Source of the DNA: Paenibacillus gorillae
GTDB taxonomy: Bacteria; Bacillota; Bacilli; Paenibacillales; Paenibacillaceae
Reading direction: 5' to 3'
DNA length: 64,000 nucleotides
NCBI RefSeq assembly: GCF_000513275.1
Contig: NZ_CBVJ010000118.1
Coordinates: 41,602 to 105,601, forward strand
Shown: in pieces, positions 18,496 through 26,271 of the stretch
Numbering within the stretch: position 1 is the first letter of the stretch
How the letters are laid out: the number at the start of each line of letters is the position of its first letter
Program-made: the position numbers and the translations under genes
The notes under the pieces: model-generated
The model's database searches: none
What the model was told of the DNA's origin: nothing
Seen by the model: the letters and a program-made list of their open reading frames with translations, nothing else

Positions 18496-19503
18496 TCACT
18501 TCGCACGCATCAGCAGAAATAAAAAATAGGGCACACTCAGCATTGTCACGATAATGCCTGCCGGAATATCTGCCTTGAAGCTGACCGTGCGGGCAATCGT
18601 GTCTGCTGCAAGCAACAGCAATGCCCCTGTTAGCCCCGAGGCTGGCAGCAGAAGCCTGTAATCGGGTCCAACAAGCCTCCGTGCCACATGCGGACTAATC
18701 AGGCCGATGAAGAAGATCGACCCTCCAAGTGCTACACAGCCAGAAGCAATGGCAACAGCTGCAACAGCGAGCAGAATAAATTTTCGCTTGACGGCTACCC
18801 CTAGCCCTGTCGATATCTCGTAGCCTAGTTCTAAAGTGTTCAAGGTCCGGGAATGCGTGATTATATAGATGAAAAGAAAGATGACCCAAGGTAACAGCAG
18901 ACCGATATAATACCATTTATCGCCCCATAAGTATCCCGCTTGCCATCGCTGGGCAAATTCATATTTGTCTTCATCGAGCTTTAACGTAAGAAATAGTGTT
19001 AACGCGCTTAATCCGACATTCATGGCAACGCCCGTCAACACGAGCCGGGTAGAAGAAGGCGCATGATTCCTTCTGTACGCCAGTAAATAAATTAGGAATG
19101 CGGCCAGCAAGCCTCCACCGAATGCCAGCAAAGGAAGGAGTGCCGCTGAGGCCATCCCTTGAATGCCCACTGTTGTAATGAACAGCAAAACCATAAGACC
19201 TGAACCCGCGCTGACACCAAGCATGCCGGGATCAGCCAGATCATTGCGAAGCAAGGCTTGCATTACGGCTCCCGATATCGCCATGCCGAAACCAACAATT
19301 GCGGCCAGAACAATACGGGGAAGGCGGAATTTGAAGACGATGAGCTGATGATCTGCTGGCCCCTGTCCGAATAACACCTGAACAACTTCAAGCGGACGCA
19401 GCGACATTTTACCCATGTTCAGACTGAGGAAGGCTCCCGCAGCCAGCAATACAAACAACAGCAGAATGAATAGTCTGGCCCTGTACAATCGAGGCAAAAT
19501 CAT
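18496..19503 (-). CDS. Iron-siderophore ABC transporter permease (FecCD family), distal
   Basis: 335-aa FecCD-type permease with about ten membrane helices, which with its partner forms the channel of an iron-siderophore importer. Typical segments are FRLPRIVLAAIVGFGMAISGAVMQ near residue 60, DPGMLGVSAGSG, and the coupling-helix region FIGLISPHVARRLVG. Its ATG overlaps the stop of the first permease as ATGA, implying coupling. It is the last gene of the iron operon. No ATPase gene follows, so a shared ATPase encoded elsewhere is probably used, as with YusV in Bacillus subtilis. Confidence 0.93.
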   Translation of the reverse strand: MILPRLYRARLFILLLFVLLAAGAFLSLNMGKMSLRPLEVVQVLFGQGPADHQLIVFKFRLPRIVLAAIVGFGMAISGAVMQALLRNDLADPGMLGVSAGSGLMVLLFITTVGIQGMASAALLPLLAFGGGLLAAFLIYLLAYRRNHAPSSTRLVLTGVAMNVGLSALTLFLTLKLDEDKYEFAQRWQAGYLWGDKWYYIGLLLPWVIFLFIYIITHSRTLNTLELGYEISTGLGVAVKRKFILLAVAAVAIASGCVALGGSIFFIGLISPHVARRLVGPDYRLLLPASGLTGALLLLAADTIARTVSFKADIPAGIIVTMLSVPYFLFLLMRAK

Positions 19504-20558
19504 TCGAAGGCTCTCCTTTCTCTTCTGGCAATTAATAAAAAGAAAGGTACACCAATAATTGCAAAAATGATGCCAAGTGCTGTCTCAGCAGGACGATTAA
19601 TCAGTCTGCCTGCCAGATCTGCCGCGACCATGAGTACGCCGCCATAAACGGCTGCTGCCGGAATAATATAACGATAATCTACACCAACAAAGAAACGCAC
19701 AATATGCGGTACAATTAGACCTACGAATCCGATTGGTCCTACTAGCGTAACTGACACTCCCGCAAGCAGAAGCACCGCAAGTGTAGCTAACAGCTTTACG
19801 AGAACCGTGCGCTGCCCAAAGCCTTTTGCAATCTCTTCACCTAAGCTAAGAATCGTGATGGAGCGCGCGATAAAAAGAGACAAAGCCAACCCGCCAAGAA
19901 ACCAGGGGGCGGTGAGCTTAAGTTCGGTCAATGTCGCACCCGCTACACTGCCCGATGTCCAATAAGCTAGCGCTTTTCCAACACCATAATTCAATGAAAC
20001 GAATGAACCCATTGCTCCAAACAACAGGGTAATGGACATCCCAGCCAATACAAGTCGCTGGGGCGTCATCCCTCGACGGTTCAATGATGCAGCCAGGTAG
20101 GTTAAGCCTGCTCCCATAGCTGCTCCGGCGAAGCTAATGAACAGAGAGCCTGTATATAACTGGTTCGGGATAAAAGCCAAGGATATGGCCATTGCGAACG
20201 CCGCGCCTGCGTTCACCCCCATTAATCCTGAATCGGCTAACGGGTTGCGAGTGCTGCCTTGCATCACGGCCCCTGCCAAAGACAGACTCATACCAGCAAC
20301 AATATCGGCTAGCGTGCGAGGAATGCGAAGCGAGTGAATGATCTGATGCTCGGTCAGGCTAGGGTCAAAGTAGAACACTGCCGTCCATGCCGTAGACAAG
20401 TTCATGCTTGCAGCTCCGAAAGAGAGAGAAGCTGCTGCCGCTAATAGCAGCAACAGCACCCCGATGATCATATATAGGCCAAAGAACGGCCTGCCGCCCA
20501 GATGAGGGAGGACAGCTGTTTGGTCCGCATTACTCGTCTTCTCCTTAGTTTTTCCCAT
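19500..20558 (-). CDS. Iron-siderophore ABC transporter permease (FecCD family), proximal
   Basis: 352-aa FecCD permease, partner of the following gene. SLRIPRTLADIVAGMSLSLAGAVMQG, NPLADSGLMGVNAGAAFA and FVGLIVPHIVRFFVG are family signatures; about ten helices are visible. I chose the ATG at 20558, which overlaps the lipoprotein stop by 14 bases and is preceded by GCTGGCGG; the open frame extends upstream to 20744, but that part is a shadow of the lipoprotein gene. The arrangement lipoprotein-permease-permease under Fur boxes marks a catecholate or hydroxamate siderophore importer. The C-terminal residues overlap the distal permease. Confidence 0.92.
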   Translation of the reverse strand: MGKTKEKTSNADQTAVLPHLGGRPFFGLYMIIGVLLLLLAAAASLSFGAASMNLSTAWTAVFYFDPSLTEHQIIHSLRIPRTLADIVAGMSLSLAGAVMQGSTRNPLADSGLMGVNAGAAFAMAISLAFIPNQLYTGSLFISFAGAAMGAGLTYLAASLNRRGMTPQRLVLAGMSITLLFGAMGSFVSLNYGVGKALAYWTSGSVAGATLTELKLTAPWFLGGLALSLFIARSITILSLGEEIAKGFGQRTVLVKLLATLAVLLLAGVSVTLVGPIGFVGLIVPHIVRFFVGVDYRYIIPAAAVYGGVLMVAADLAGRLINRPAETALGIIFAIIGVPFFLLIARRERRAFE

Positions 20559-21561
20559 CTGCCGCCAGCAACTTCTCGACGATAAAATCAAGCTGCTTGT
20601 CGAGGGAATAAATATCAGAGTAATAACAGAAGCCAAATTCAATCTCGATGACTCTTCCTTGTTTAACCGCCGGAACACTTTGCCAAATCGCATTATCCGA
20701 CAGATCATCTGCCCCGTCCCACACGGAACGGATGACATAATCACCCAAATATTTAGGCAGCACTTCCATAGATACCGATCCGCCGCTTCCTTCGTTGGCT
20801 ACGTCTATTTTCTTCTGAACGATTTCCGGCGCCTTCATTTCCAAATATTCATACACAATCTGGGAGCCCCGCCCGTAGAGCTTGCTCTCCACGACTGCCA
20901 TATCCTTCTTGCCGCCTTCAATAATGGATACAGTCCGATCCAAAATACCCGCAGCTGCGAGCTTCTTCTTCCCTTCTTCTACTTTACTATGGAAATTATC
21001 CAGCAGCGTCTTTGCTTCTTGCTCCTTGCCGAATACTTTACCGATCATCGCCACACGTTCATCCGTCGTCATACGGTCAAAGGGAACAACTACGGTTGGC
21101 GCAATATCTTTAAGCTTGTCATACGTATCCGTAGAAGGAACAAGAATCAAATCTGGCTTTAATGCCATAATTGCCTCCGGATTCGGTTCAAACCATTGCC
21201 CCAATGCTTCTATACCTTCCAGATCGCCAGCGAAGGCTGCCCCGTCATAGACATCCGAAGTTCCTACAGGCTTAATGCCAAACGCGACAAGGTCTCCTTG
21301 CAGATAGAGCACGACAACCCGCTTCGGATTAGCCGGGACGACCACATCTCCTACGATGGTAGTTATGGTTCTCGTCTGCGCTTCTTTATTCACATTGGCC
21401 TCTGCTGATCCAGTATCCGCTGGAGCCGCTGTTGCAGAAGCTGCTGGCGGATTAGAGCCCGTTAAGTTAGAGCCGCTATTCGCTGCTCCGCAAGCACTTA
21501 GCAGCAAGGTTATGCTGAGCATAAGCGCCAATATTAAACTTGATTTCGTAGTTCTTTGCAT
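20545..21561 (-). CDS. Siderophore-binding lipoprotein from an internal start
   Basis: 338-aa iron-siderophore-binding protein (periplasmic-binding FecB/FhuD type) that would deliver ferric siderophore to the two permeases downstream. The ATG at 21561 has TTGGAGGG nine bases upstream and begins a lipoprotein signal peptide ending LLSACG. The mature protein has the conserved PKRVVVLYLQGDLVAFGIKP and PEAIMALKPDLILVPS segments. A Fur box lies 30 bases upstream, so this gene can be expressed alone under iron limitation even though its frame is continuous with the AraC gene. The start chosen here gives a normal family length. Confidence 0.85.
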   Translation of the reverse strand: MQRTTKSSLILALMLSITLLLSACGAANSGSNLTGSNPPAASATAAPADTGSAEANVNKEAQTRTITTIVGDVVVPANPKRVVVLYLQGDLVAFGIKPVGTSDVYDGAAFAGDLEGIEALGQWFEPNPEAIMALKPDLILVPSTDTYDKLKDIAPTVVVPFDRMTTDERVAMIGKVFGKEQEAKTLLDNFHSKVEEGKKKLAAAGILDRTVSIIEGGKKDMAVVESKLYGRGSQIVYEYLEMKAPEIVQKKIDVANEGSGGSVSMEVLPKYLGDYVIRSVWDGADDLSDNAIWQSVPAVKQGRVIEIEFGFCYYSDIYSLDKQLDFIVEKLLAADGKN

Positions 21562-22515
21562 GTGTGAAGACCCTCCAACTGTTTTATGTTGATAATGATT
21601 ATCATAATCATCAACATTATAACGTTGAAGTGAGCTTCTGCCAATGGAAAATCCGGAGATGCTAAATGGACGATCATCCGACCTGCCCTGCTGTCTGGCT
21701 GCCTTTCGGTATCGAATTGGCGATTGTCCAGTGAACTTGCGGAACAAGCGGCTGAAGTAATAGACATCCGGATAACCTACTTCGACAGCGATATCACGGA
21801 GTGAAGCATCGGTACCCCGCAGCAGCTCTTCCGCATGACGGAGCCGGAAACGGATTAAGTATTCGATCATACTTGATCCCGTCTGCCCCTTGAACCGCAT
21901 CGACAGGTGGCGGGGACTATAATTAAATTGCTCTGCGATCGACTCGAGCGATAAATTTTGCCGGTAATGATCTTCTATATAGTGAACTACTTGTCCAATG
22001 AGATCGGGTTCGCGAGCAGTAACTCCTTGCACTCTCAATTGCTTCAACATTTCATATATGAATTGATAAAATAACCCTTTGATTTGAATGCGCTCTAGCG
22101 GACTCGCCTGCGTCCAGACTTGCTCCATGGCAATCAGATGGTAGTGAAGCGGCAAAGGCTCGAGAGGCTCAAAGCCATATTGCATCTGAAACGGATTGCT
22201 GCGCTCCGTAAGCCTCGCTATATCCTTCCTTCCTGGCAGAGCGGCTCTATAAAACAACAGAAAATATTCAAACATTTCCTTGGCCTCGATGTCTAGGCGC
22301 ATGCCTTTACCGCCATGCCACATAAAATGACGGTTCGCTGCATAATCCATGCCATCCAGACTAAGCATAGCTGAACCACGCACGCTATAGATAAACCCGC
22401 TTGCGGGCAGTATGTAAGCTTGAAGCTTGTCTCCCGGATTCATTACGGAATGACGAATATCCAACACTTTAACAGCAGCATAATTCCATAGAGTCATATG
22501 TTCTTCCAGCTTCAT
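20545..22515 (-). CDS. AraC regulator fused in frame to a siderophore-binding lipoprotein
   Basis: One uninterrupted frame encodes two proteins. The first has an N-terminal cupin-like sensor region and an AraC DNA-binding domain (two helix-turn-helices, LSLESIAEQFNYSPRHLSMR and LRDIAVEVGYPDVYYFSRLF). A tail encoded by an almost perfect Fur box (21591-21609) follows, and then a complete lipoprotein with its own signal peptide and ribosome binding site. I favour the ATG at 22515 (GGAGTGG upstream); the frame opens at 22572, but that ATG abuts another Fur box and lacks a ribosome binding site. AraC-FecB fusions such as Bacillus subtilis Btr exist but lack a central signal peptide. Loss of the AraC stop codon is the simplest explanation. 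Confidence 0.75.
   Translation of the reverse strand: MKLEEHMTLWNYAAVKVLDIRHSVMNPGDKLQAYILPASGFIYSVRGSAMLSLDGMDYAANRHFMWHGGKGMRLDIEAKEMFEYFLLFYRAALPGRKDIARLTERSNPFQMQYGFEPLEPLPLHYHLIAMEQVWTQASPLERIQIKGLFYQFIYEMLKQLRVQGVTAREPDLIGQVVHYIEDHYRQNLSLESIAEQFNYSPRHLSMRFKGQTGSSMIEYLIRFRLRHAEELLRGTDASLRDIAVEVGYPDVYYFSRLFRKFTGQSPIRYRKAARQQGRSDDRPFSISGFSIGRSSLQRYNVDDYDNHYQHKTVGGSSHMQRTTKSSLILALMLSITLLLSACGAANSGSNLTGSNPPAASATAAPADTGSAEANVNKEAQTRTITTIVGDVVVPANPKRVVVLYLQGDLVAFGIKPVGTSDVYDGAAFAGDLEGIEALGQWFEPNPEAIMALKPDLILVPSTDTYDKLKDIAPTVVVPFDRMTTDERVAMIGKVFGKEQEAKTLLDNFHSKVEEGKKKLAAAGILDRTVSIIEGGKKDMAVVESKLYGRGSQIVYEYLEMKAPEIVQKKIDVANEGSGGSVSMEVLPKYLGDYVIRSVWDGADDLSDNAIWQSVPAVKQGRVIEIEFGFCYYSDIYSLDKQLDFIVEKLLAADGKN
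21591..21609. promoter_or_regulatory. Fur box before the siderophore-binding lipoprotein
   Basis: On the minus strand GATTATGATAATCATTATC matches the 19-base Fur consensus at 18 of 19 positions. It lies 30 bases upstream of the lipoprotein ATG, so iron-loaded Fur should repress uptake. It sits inside the reading frame that continues from the AraC gene. Confidence 0.88.
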
Positions 22516-22573
22516 CAGGCATTCCACTCCAATCGACTCCACAATCGGTTCTGGAGTCACTACTTCCTTCATA

Positions 22574-22592
22574 ATTGATAATGATTATCAAT
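22574..22592. promoter_or_regulatory. Fur box before the AraC gene
   Basis: ATTGATAATGATTATCAAT contains the exact 7-1-7 Fur core TGATAATGATTATCA. It begins two bases upstream of the first ATG of the frame at 22572, which argues that this ATG lies in the promoter and that translation starts further in. Confidence 0.88.
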
Positions 22593-22783
22593 TACACTTT
22601 ATAGTATTAAGCAGTTGCCCCTTTTTGTCAACGTTTCATCGACCGGCACAATACAGGAATCAGCATCACTTTTCATTTATTTACTCCAATGACGAATTTC
22701 CCATAACGGATTCGGGCAATATATATTTCGAAACTGCGCTGCAATGCAGCAGGCTTCCACAATAAGAGAGGGAGTGTACATCG

Positions 22784-23011
22784 ATGACTCAACATGATGA
22801 CCGGGATCGAATCGATAATGACAACGATACAAGTACTGGAGAAGCCGTTGGAACGGTAGGCGGCGGCGCTGTTGGAGCTGTCGTAGGTTCCGCTCTAGGT
22901 CCTGTCGGCACCGTTGTAGGCGGCATCGTAGGCGCAGCGCTTGGCAACAAGGCTGGCGAAAATGTAGATGATGCTAATGATGATGACGATAACGACCACC
23001 GTAGAGATTAA
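22784..23011 (+). CDS. Glycine-zipper small protein, 75 aa
   Basis: 75-aa protein with acidic, Asp/Asn-rich ends (HDDRDRIDNDND and DDANDDDDNDHRRD) around a glycine-zipper core, TVGGGAVGAVVGSALGPVG and VVGGIVGAALGNKAG. Such cores form tightly packed helix pairs in or at membranes, and short proteins of this kind occur in spore-forming Bacillota. There is no signal peptide. GAGAGGGAG precedes the ATG. The symmetrical Asp-rich tails are striking, but the role is unknown. It is followed by its own terminator. Confidence 0.8.
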   Translation: MTQHDDRDRIDNDNDTSTGEAVGTVGGGAVGAVVGSALGPVGTVVGGIVGAALGNKAGENVDDANDDDDNDHRRD

Positions 23012-23080
23012 AGGAACATCCGACATCGATTAGCGAGGGAAACAGGCAGACAGATTTAACTATCGGCTGGTATAACTCCC

Positions 23081-23123
23081 AAAAGCAGCACCCCCGAATA
23101 TGATGTTCGGGGGTGCTGTTTTT
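23081..23123. terminator. Terminator after the glycine-zipper gene
   Basis: AAAAGCAGCACCCCCGAA and TTCGGGGGTGCTGTTTTT form a long stem with A and T flanks, so it works in both directions; on the plus strand it terminates the gene ending at 23011. Confidence 0.88.
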
Positions 23124-23278
23124 GGGCCTCTGCCAAAACTGGATGATGCTTCTGCTAGAGGAACAGCATGAGTTGAAGTGACAGGGGGCCTTCTTTTTGC
23201 TATAGAGGTTAGAAAGAAATAGCAGTTGAACCCAGTGGTACCATTACTCATATTGTTTTATAATGGAATCATCAGACC

Positions 23279-23461
23279 ATGAAAAAGCTAGGACGAAATG
23301 ATCCCTGTCATTGCGGAAGCGGCTTGAAATACAAAAAGTGTTGTATTGATAAAGACGAGGCCGGGAATGTAATCCCTCTAACTTCCGCGCAGCCAGCAGT
23401 ACCTAAAGCTGCTGCAGCTTCTTCCGGCCGGAAAGAAATAGAACCAATTGAATCTGTGTAA
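23279..23461 (+). CDS. SEC-C motif small protein, 60 aa
   Basis: 60-aa protein whose N-terminal third is a SEC-C zinc-binding motif: [18 protein letters not shown], with the CxC and CC ligand pairs as in the tail of SecA. The rest is Ala/Pro-rich and probably disordered. SEC-C modules bind zinc and mediate interactions with ribosomes or SecB-like partners; stand-alone versions have no fixed role. A TATAAT-like element lies about 13 bases upstream of the ATG, but the Shine-Dalgarno sequence is weak. The membrane protein gene follows 15 bases later. Confidence 0.75.
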   Translation: MKKLGRNDPCHCGSGLKYKKCCIDKDEAGNVIPLTSAQPAVPKAAAASSGRKEIEPIESV

Positions 23462-23476
23462 CCGAGAGGAACTGGG

Positions 23477-23920
23477 ATGGGTCTCAAACAATTTAAAAAG
23501 TGGTATCTCATTTTTTCGTTTATTCTATCTATATTTATTGTCTTCGTAACTATCCTAAGCTTTACTTCGGTTTCCAAGGATGTTAAAGCACCGCTTGACG
23601 CTATCGCTCACTACATTTTATGGTTCTATGTTATTGAGTTAGCAGCGCTGTTCTTGCTCGCTAAAGACGCCCGGACATTTTTCAAAGAGCAGTGGCTCAG
23701 TTTATTGGCTGTTGGAACCTCGATCTCCGCCACACAGCTTCTGGAAGGTGTCGTTGGTATCGGTTCATTAACCGGACTAAAAGCCTTCAAGGGAGTAAAA
23801 TCCTTTAAATCATTCAAATTGTTTAAATTCACCAAAGGCATGAAGCTGGTTAAATCGTATAAAATCGGTAAAAAAGCTTCAAAAGCGGCAAAGGAAGTTG
23901 ACCTGCTGGAAAAATCGTAA
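23477..23920 (+). CDS. Small membrane protein resembling a voltage-sensor domain
   Basis: 147-aa protein with hydrophobic segments at about 9-30, 41-63 and 72-98, followed by a strikingly regular basic helix. Lysines fall at 102, 105, 108, 111, 114, 117, 120, 123, 126, 129 and 132, every third residue, with Phe, Val and Leu between, as in the S4 helix of voltage-gated channels. The second segment has Glu54 (FYVIELAALFLL) followed by KDARTFFKEQW, which resembles the S2-S3 part of ion_trans proteins. There is no pore segment, so it would be a voltage-sensor-only protein. Lys instead of Arg and a missing S3 Asp weaken the match. Alternatively it is simply a basic, membrane-attached helix. Confidence 0.7.
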   Translation: MGLKQFKKWYLIFSFILSIFIVFVTILSFTSVSKDVKAPLDAIAHYILWFYVIELAALFLLAKDARTFFKEQWLSLLAVGTSISATQLLEGVVGIGSLTGLKAFKGVKSFKSFKLFKFTKGMKLVKSYKIGKKASKAAKEVDLLEKS

Positions 23921-23942
23921 TTGTATACGGCTAAAACGCAAT

Positions 23943-23999
23943 AACACCTTCAAAACTAGCCCATTGTATGACAGGGAGTTGGTATTTGAAGGTGTTTTT
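23943..23999 (+). terminator. Terminator after the membrane protein gene
   Basis: AACACCTTCAAA pairs with TTTGAAGGTGTT across a 30-base loop and is followed by TTTTTC. It lies 23 bases after the stop at 23920. Confidence 0.75.
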
Positions 24000-24090
24000 C
24001 TCGTGCTTTGCTTCAAAAGGCCAAAGTCAAAAAAAGTCCAAATAGCCAATTGACAAATAAAGGATGGCTTTGTATAATAAAATCAATTAA

Positions 24091-24107
24091 TATCCAACGT
24101 TGGTTAT
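24091..24107. promoter_or_regulatory. PadR operator upstream of the PadR gene
   Basis: TATCCAACGTTGGTTAT is an inverted repeat centred on CCAACGTTGG. Nearly the same element precedes the ABC ATPase gene at 24704-24719. Such matched sites suggest autoregulation by PadR. Confidence 0.7.
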
Positions 24108-24139
24108 TCACTGTTGTTTAAACAATTGGAGGCATCACC

Positions 24140-24667
24140 ATGACTAATCTCATCGTCCTGTCCCTGCTTCGGATGCGTCCCATGCATGGCTATGAAATTC
24201 AGCAGCTTGTCCAGACTAACCGGATGGATACATGGACCAATTTGCTTTCGGGCTCCATCTATTACGCACTTAACAAAATGGAGCAAGACGGACTAATTCT
24301 GACGGAGGCCGAGGAACGAACAGGCGCACGGCTGCGCAAAATTTATGCCATCACTGAAAAAGGTGAAATGCACTTTCAACAGACGGTTCGGGATACGTTA
24401 ACTATTCCTCCCCATTCCGTTAAGTCAGACTTCTCGCTTGGACTATCCTGGATCGAGAGCATTCCGAAGGAGGAAGCCCTTGGACTGCTGGAGCAAAATG
24501 TAAAGCAGGTTGAGCAAACCTTAGCGGAATGGCATTTCGGCAAACAGATTAAGAGCCAGTATGGCCTCTCTCCTATCGCCGAAGCCTCTTTCGACAATGC
24601 TATGAGTTTATTAGAACAAGATATTCGTTATTTAAAGACTGTTATTGCTCTGCTGCAGCAGCAGTAG
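24140..24667 (+). CDS. PadR-family transcriptional regulator
   Basis: 175-aa PadR regulator. The N-terminal winged helix has the family signature MHGYEIQQLVQ, SGSIYYALNKMEQDGLI and KIYAITEKGEMHF (residues 10-80). The C-terminal half is a helical dimerisation domain of the PadR-s2/Vir_act_alpha_C type. Such proteins repress neighbouring exporter genes until a toxic compound binds. TTGGAGG lies upstream of the ATG. The same inverted repeat precedes this gene and the ABC ATPase gene behind it, so PadR probably controls both. Confidence 0.92.
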   Translation: MTNLIVLSLLRMRPMHGYEIQQLVQTNRMDTWTNLLSGSIYYALNKMEQDGLILTEAEERTGARLRKIYAITEKGEMHFQQTVRDTLTIPPHSVKSDFSLGLSWIESIPKEEALGLLEQNVKQVEQTLAEWHFGKQIKSQYGLSPIAEASFDNAMSLLEQDIRYLKTVIALLQQQ

Positions 24668-24703
24668 CCGCATTACTTCAATGCGGCTTTCATTTTACCC
24701 CTA

Positions 24704-24719
24704 TATCCAACATTGGATA
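24704..24719. promoter_or_regulatory. Second PadR operator, upstream of the ABC exporter
   Basis: TATCCAACATTGGATA, an inverted repeat with one central mismatch, matches the site at 24091-24107. It lies between the PadR stop and the ATPase ribosome binding site. Confidence 0.7.
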
Positions 24720-24750
24720 AATAACATTGGGCAAAAGGAGCGAAATACAA

Positions 24751-25452
24751 ATGGAACATTCATTGATTGAGGCGCACGGTCTGGTTAAAGCTTATGGAAA
24801 ACGAACCATAGTCGGAGGTTTGGATCTGACAATCGGGAAAGGCGAAGTGCTTGCCATCATCGGTCCAAACGGCGCAGGAAAATCTACTGTACTGGATCTG
24901 TTATTGGGTTTGCGCCAGCCAGATTCGGGTCGTGTCACCTACTGGACTCGCCATCCCCACCGGCATATCGGCTTGCAGCTGCAGTCGACACCATTTTTCC
25001 CCGGATTCAATGCATTGGAGAATTTACGAATGTTCGCAGCCTTCTATGGCATGAGGATGAAAGACAGACAACTGCTGGCTCTTCTCGGCAAATGCGGACT
25101 TGGCGAATCTGCCAAAACGGATGCCTCCCGATTATCCGGCGGTCAACAGAAACGGTTGGCGATCGCCATGACGCTTGTACATGACCCGCAACTAATCTTT
25201 CTAGATGAACCTACGGCAGCACTTGATCCAAGAGCCCGTCGAGAGATTCGAGATTTAATCGGAATGCTGGCCAGCTCCGGTACGACGGTCGTGTTCACAT
25301 CTCATGATATGGAGGAGGTGCAGAAGCTGGCCACGCGAATTGTGATGATTCAAGCCGGAGCTATTCAAGCTTCAGGTACAGCTGATGAATTGTTGTCCCA
25401 GCATCAAGTCTGCAGCCTGGAAGAGTTATATATCAAGTTAACTGAAGTTTAA
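24751..25452 (+). CDS. ABC exporter ATP-binding protein
   Basis: 233-aa ATPase of an ABC-2-type (drug or antibiotic resistance) exporter. It has Walker A GPNGAGKST, a Q-loop, signature LSGGQQKR, Walker B LIFLDEPTAALD and the switch His in TSHDMEE. The short size with no membrane part is typical of two-gene exporters. I chose the ATG at 24751 because AAAGGAG lies upstream; a TTG at 24727 precedes that ribosome binding site. It is followed by its permease after 32 bases, with PadR control upstream. Confidence 0.93.
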   Translation: MEHSLIEAHGLVKAYGKRTIVGGLDLTIGKGEVLAIIGPNGAGKSTVLDLLLGLRQPDSGRVTYWTRHPHRHIGLQLQSTPFFPGFNALENLRMFAAFYGMRMKDRQLLALLGKCGLGESAKTDASRLSGGQQKRLAIAMTLVHDPQLIFLDEPTAALDPRARREIRDLIGMLASSGTTVVFTSHDMEEVQKLATRIVMIQAGAIQASGTADELLSQHQVCSLEELYIKLTEV

Positions 25453-25484
25453 TCCATTCATATTTAAACTTAGGAGGAATGACA

Positions 25485-26252
25485 ATGTTCACGATATTCA
25501 AAACGATGTTAGCCGGTATTTTCCGTGATGGCCATACACTATTCTGGACGATCCTCTTTCCATTAGCCATGCTTGCCGGATTAGGATTATATTTTGACAA
25601 TCAAGCTTATTCCGAAAGGCTGCTAGGGGGAGTGTTAACGACCAATGTTCTGTTTGGCTCTGCAATGGTCACGGCATTTAACGTAATGGCACAACGCAAT
25701 AGGGGCGTTTACAAGCTGCTCCGCGCCACTCCATTCAAGACTTCTGCTTTCATTACAGCAATGACAGGAGCAAGAACGGCACTGACACTCATCGTAAGCG
25801 GCTGCGTAATTCTAATGGGCGTGATTATACTCGGAGTTTCCCTTCATGCACTCAGTCTGTTGATGATGCTTATCGTACTGCTTGCGGGAACGGTCTGCTT
25901 TACTGCCATTGGATTTATAGCTGCCAATCTCTCCCGGGACGAGAGCAACGTCAACATGATCTCCAACCTGATAAGCTTCCCCATGCTGTTCACCAGCGAA
26001 GCATTCTATAGCTTACAGAACGCTCCGGGGTGGGTTCAATTGCTCGGAAAACTCCAGCCTTTCTCTTATTTCGTAGAGGCTATGTCTATAGCGATTAGTC
26101 CTGAAGGAGCATTCGCAGACATCGTAATGCCGCTCCTCATTCTAATCGGATTTTGCATCCTCTGCTTGGCCGTTGCCATCCTTACGTTCAGATGGGATTC
26201 AGAACGAGCAGCAGGCAGAAGATTTCGGCAGAAACAGACTTCGTCCTACTAA
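25485..26252 (+). CDS. ABC-2 type exporter permease
   Basis: 255-aa permease with six hydrophobic segments and the ABC-2 layout: an N-terminal amphipathic part, TILFPLAMLAGLGLYF, and a late segment NMISNLISFPMLFTSEAFYS before the last helices. It forms the membrane part of the exporter with the ATPase in front. I chose the ATG at 25485 because GGAGGA lies seven bases before it; the ATG at 25479 touches that site. It ends 20 bases before the convergent exporter gene, with no clear terminator between them. Confidence 0.92.
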   Translation: MFTIFKTMLAGIFRDGHTLFWTILFPLAMLAGLGLYFDNQAYSERLLGGVLTTNVLFGSAMVTAFNVMAQRNRGVYKLLRATPFKTSAFITAMTGARTALTLIVSGCVILMGVIILGVSLHALSLLMMLIVLLAGTVCFTAIGFIAANLSRDESNVNMISNLISFPMLFTSEAFYSLQNAPGWVQLLGKLQPFSYFVEAMSIAISPEGAFADIVMPLLILIGFCILCLAVAILTFRWDSERAAGRRFRQKQTSSY

Positions 26253-26271
26253 ATGTCGCAACCAACCTCCA

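Noticed and set aside
21534..21767. 77-codon minus-strand frame over the AraC/lipoprotein junction
   Set aside because: It overlaps the AraC frame and the Fur box; the Ile/Met-rich part is the Fur box read in another frame.
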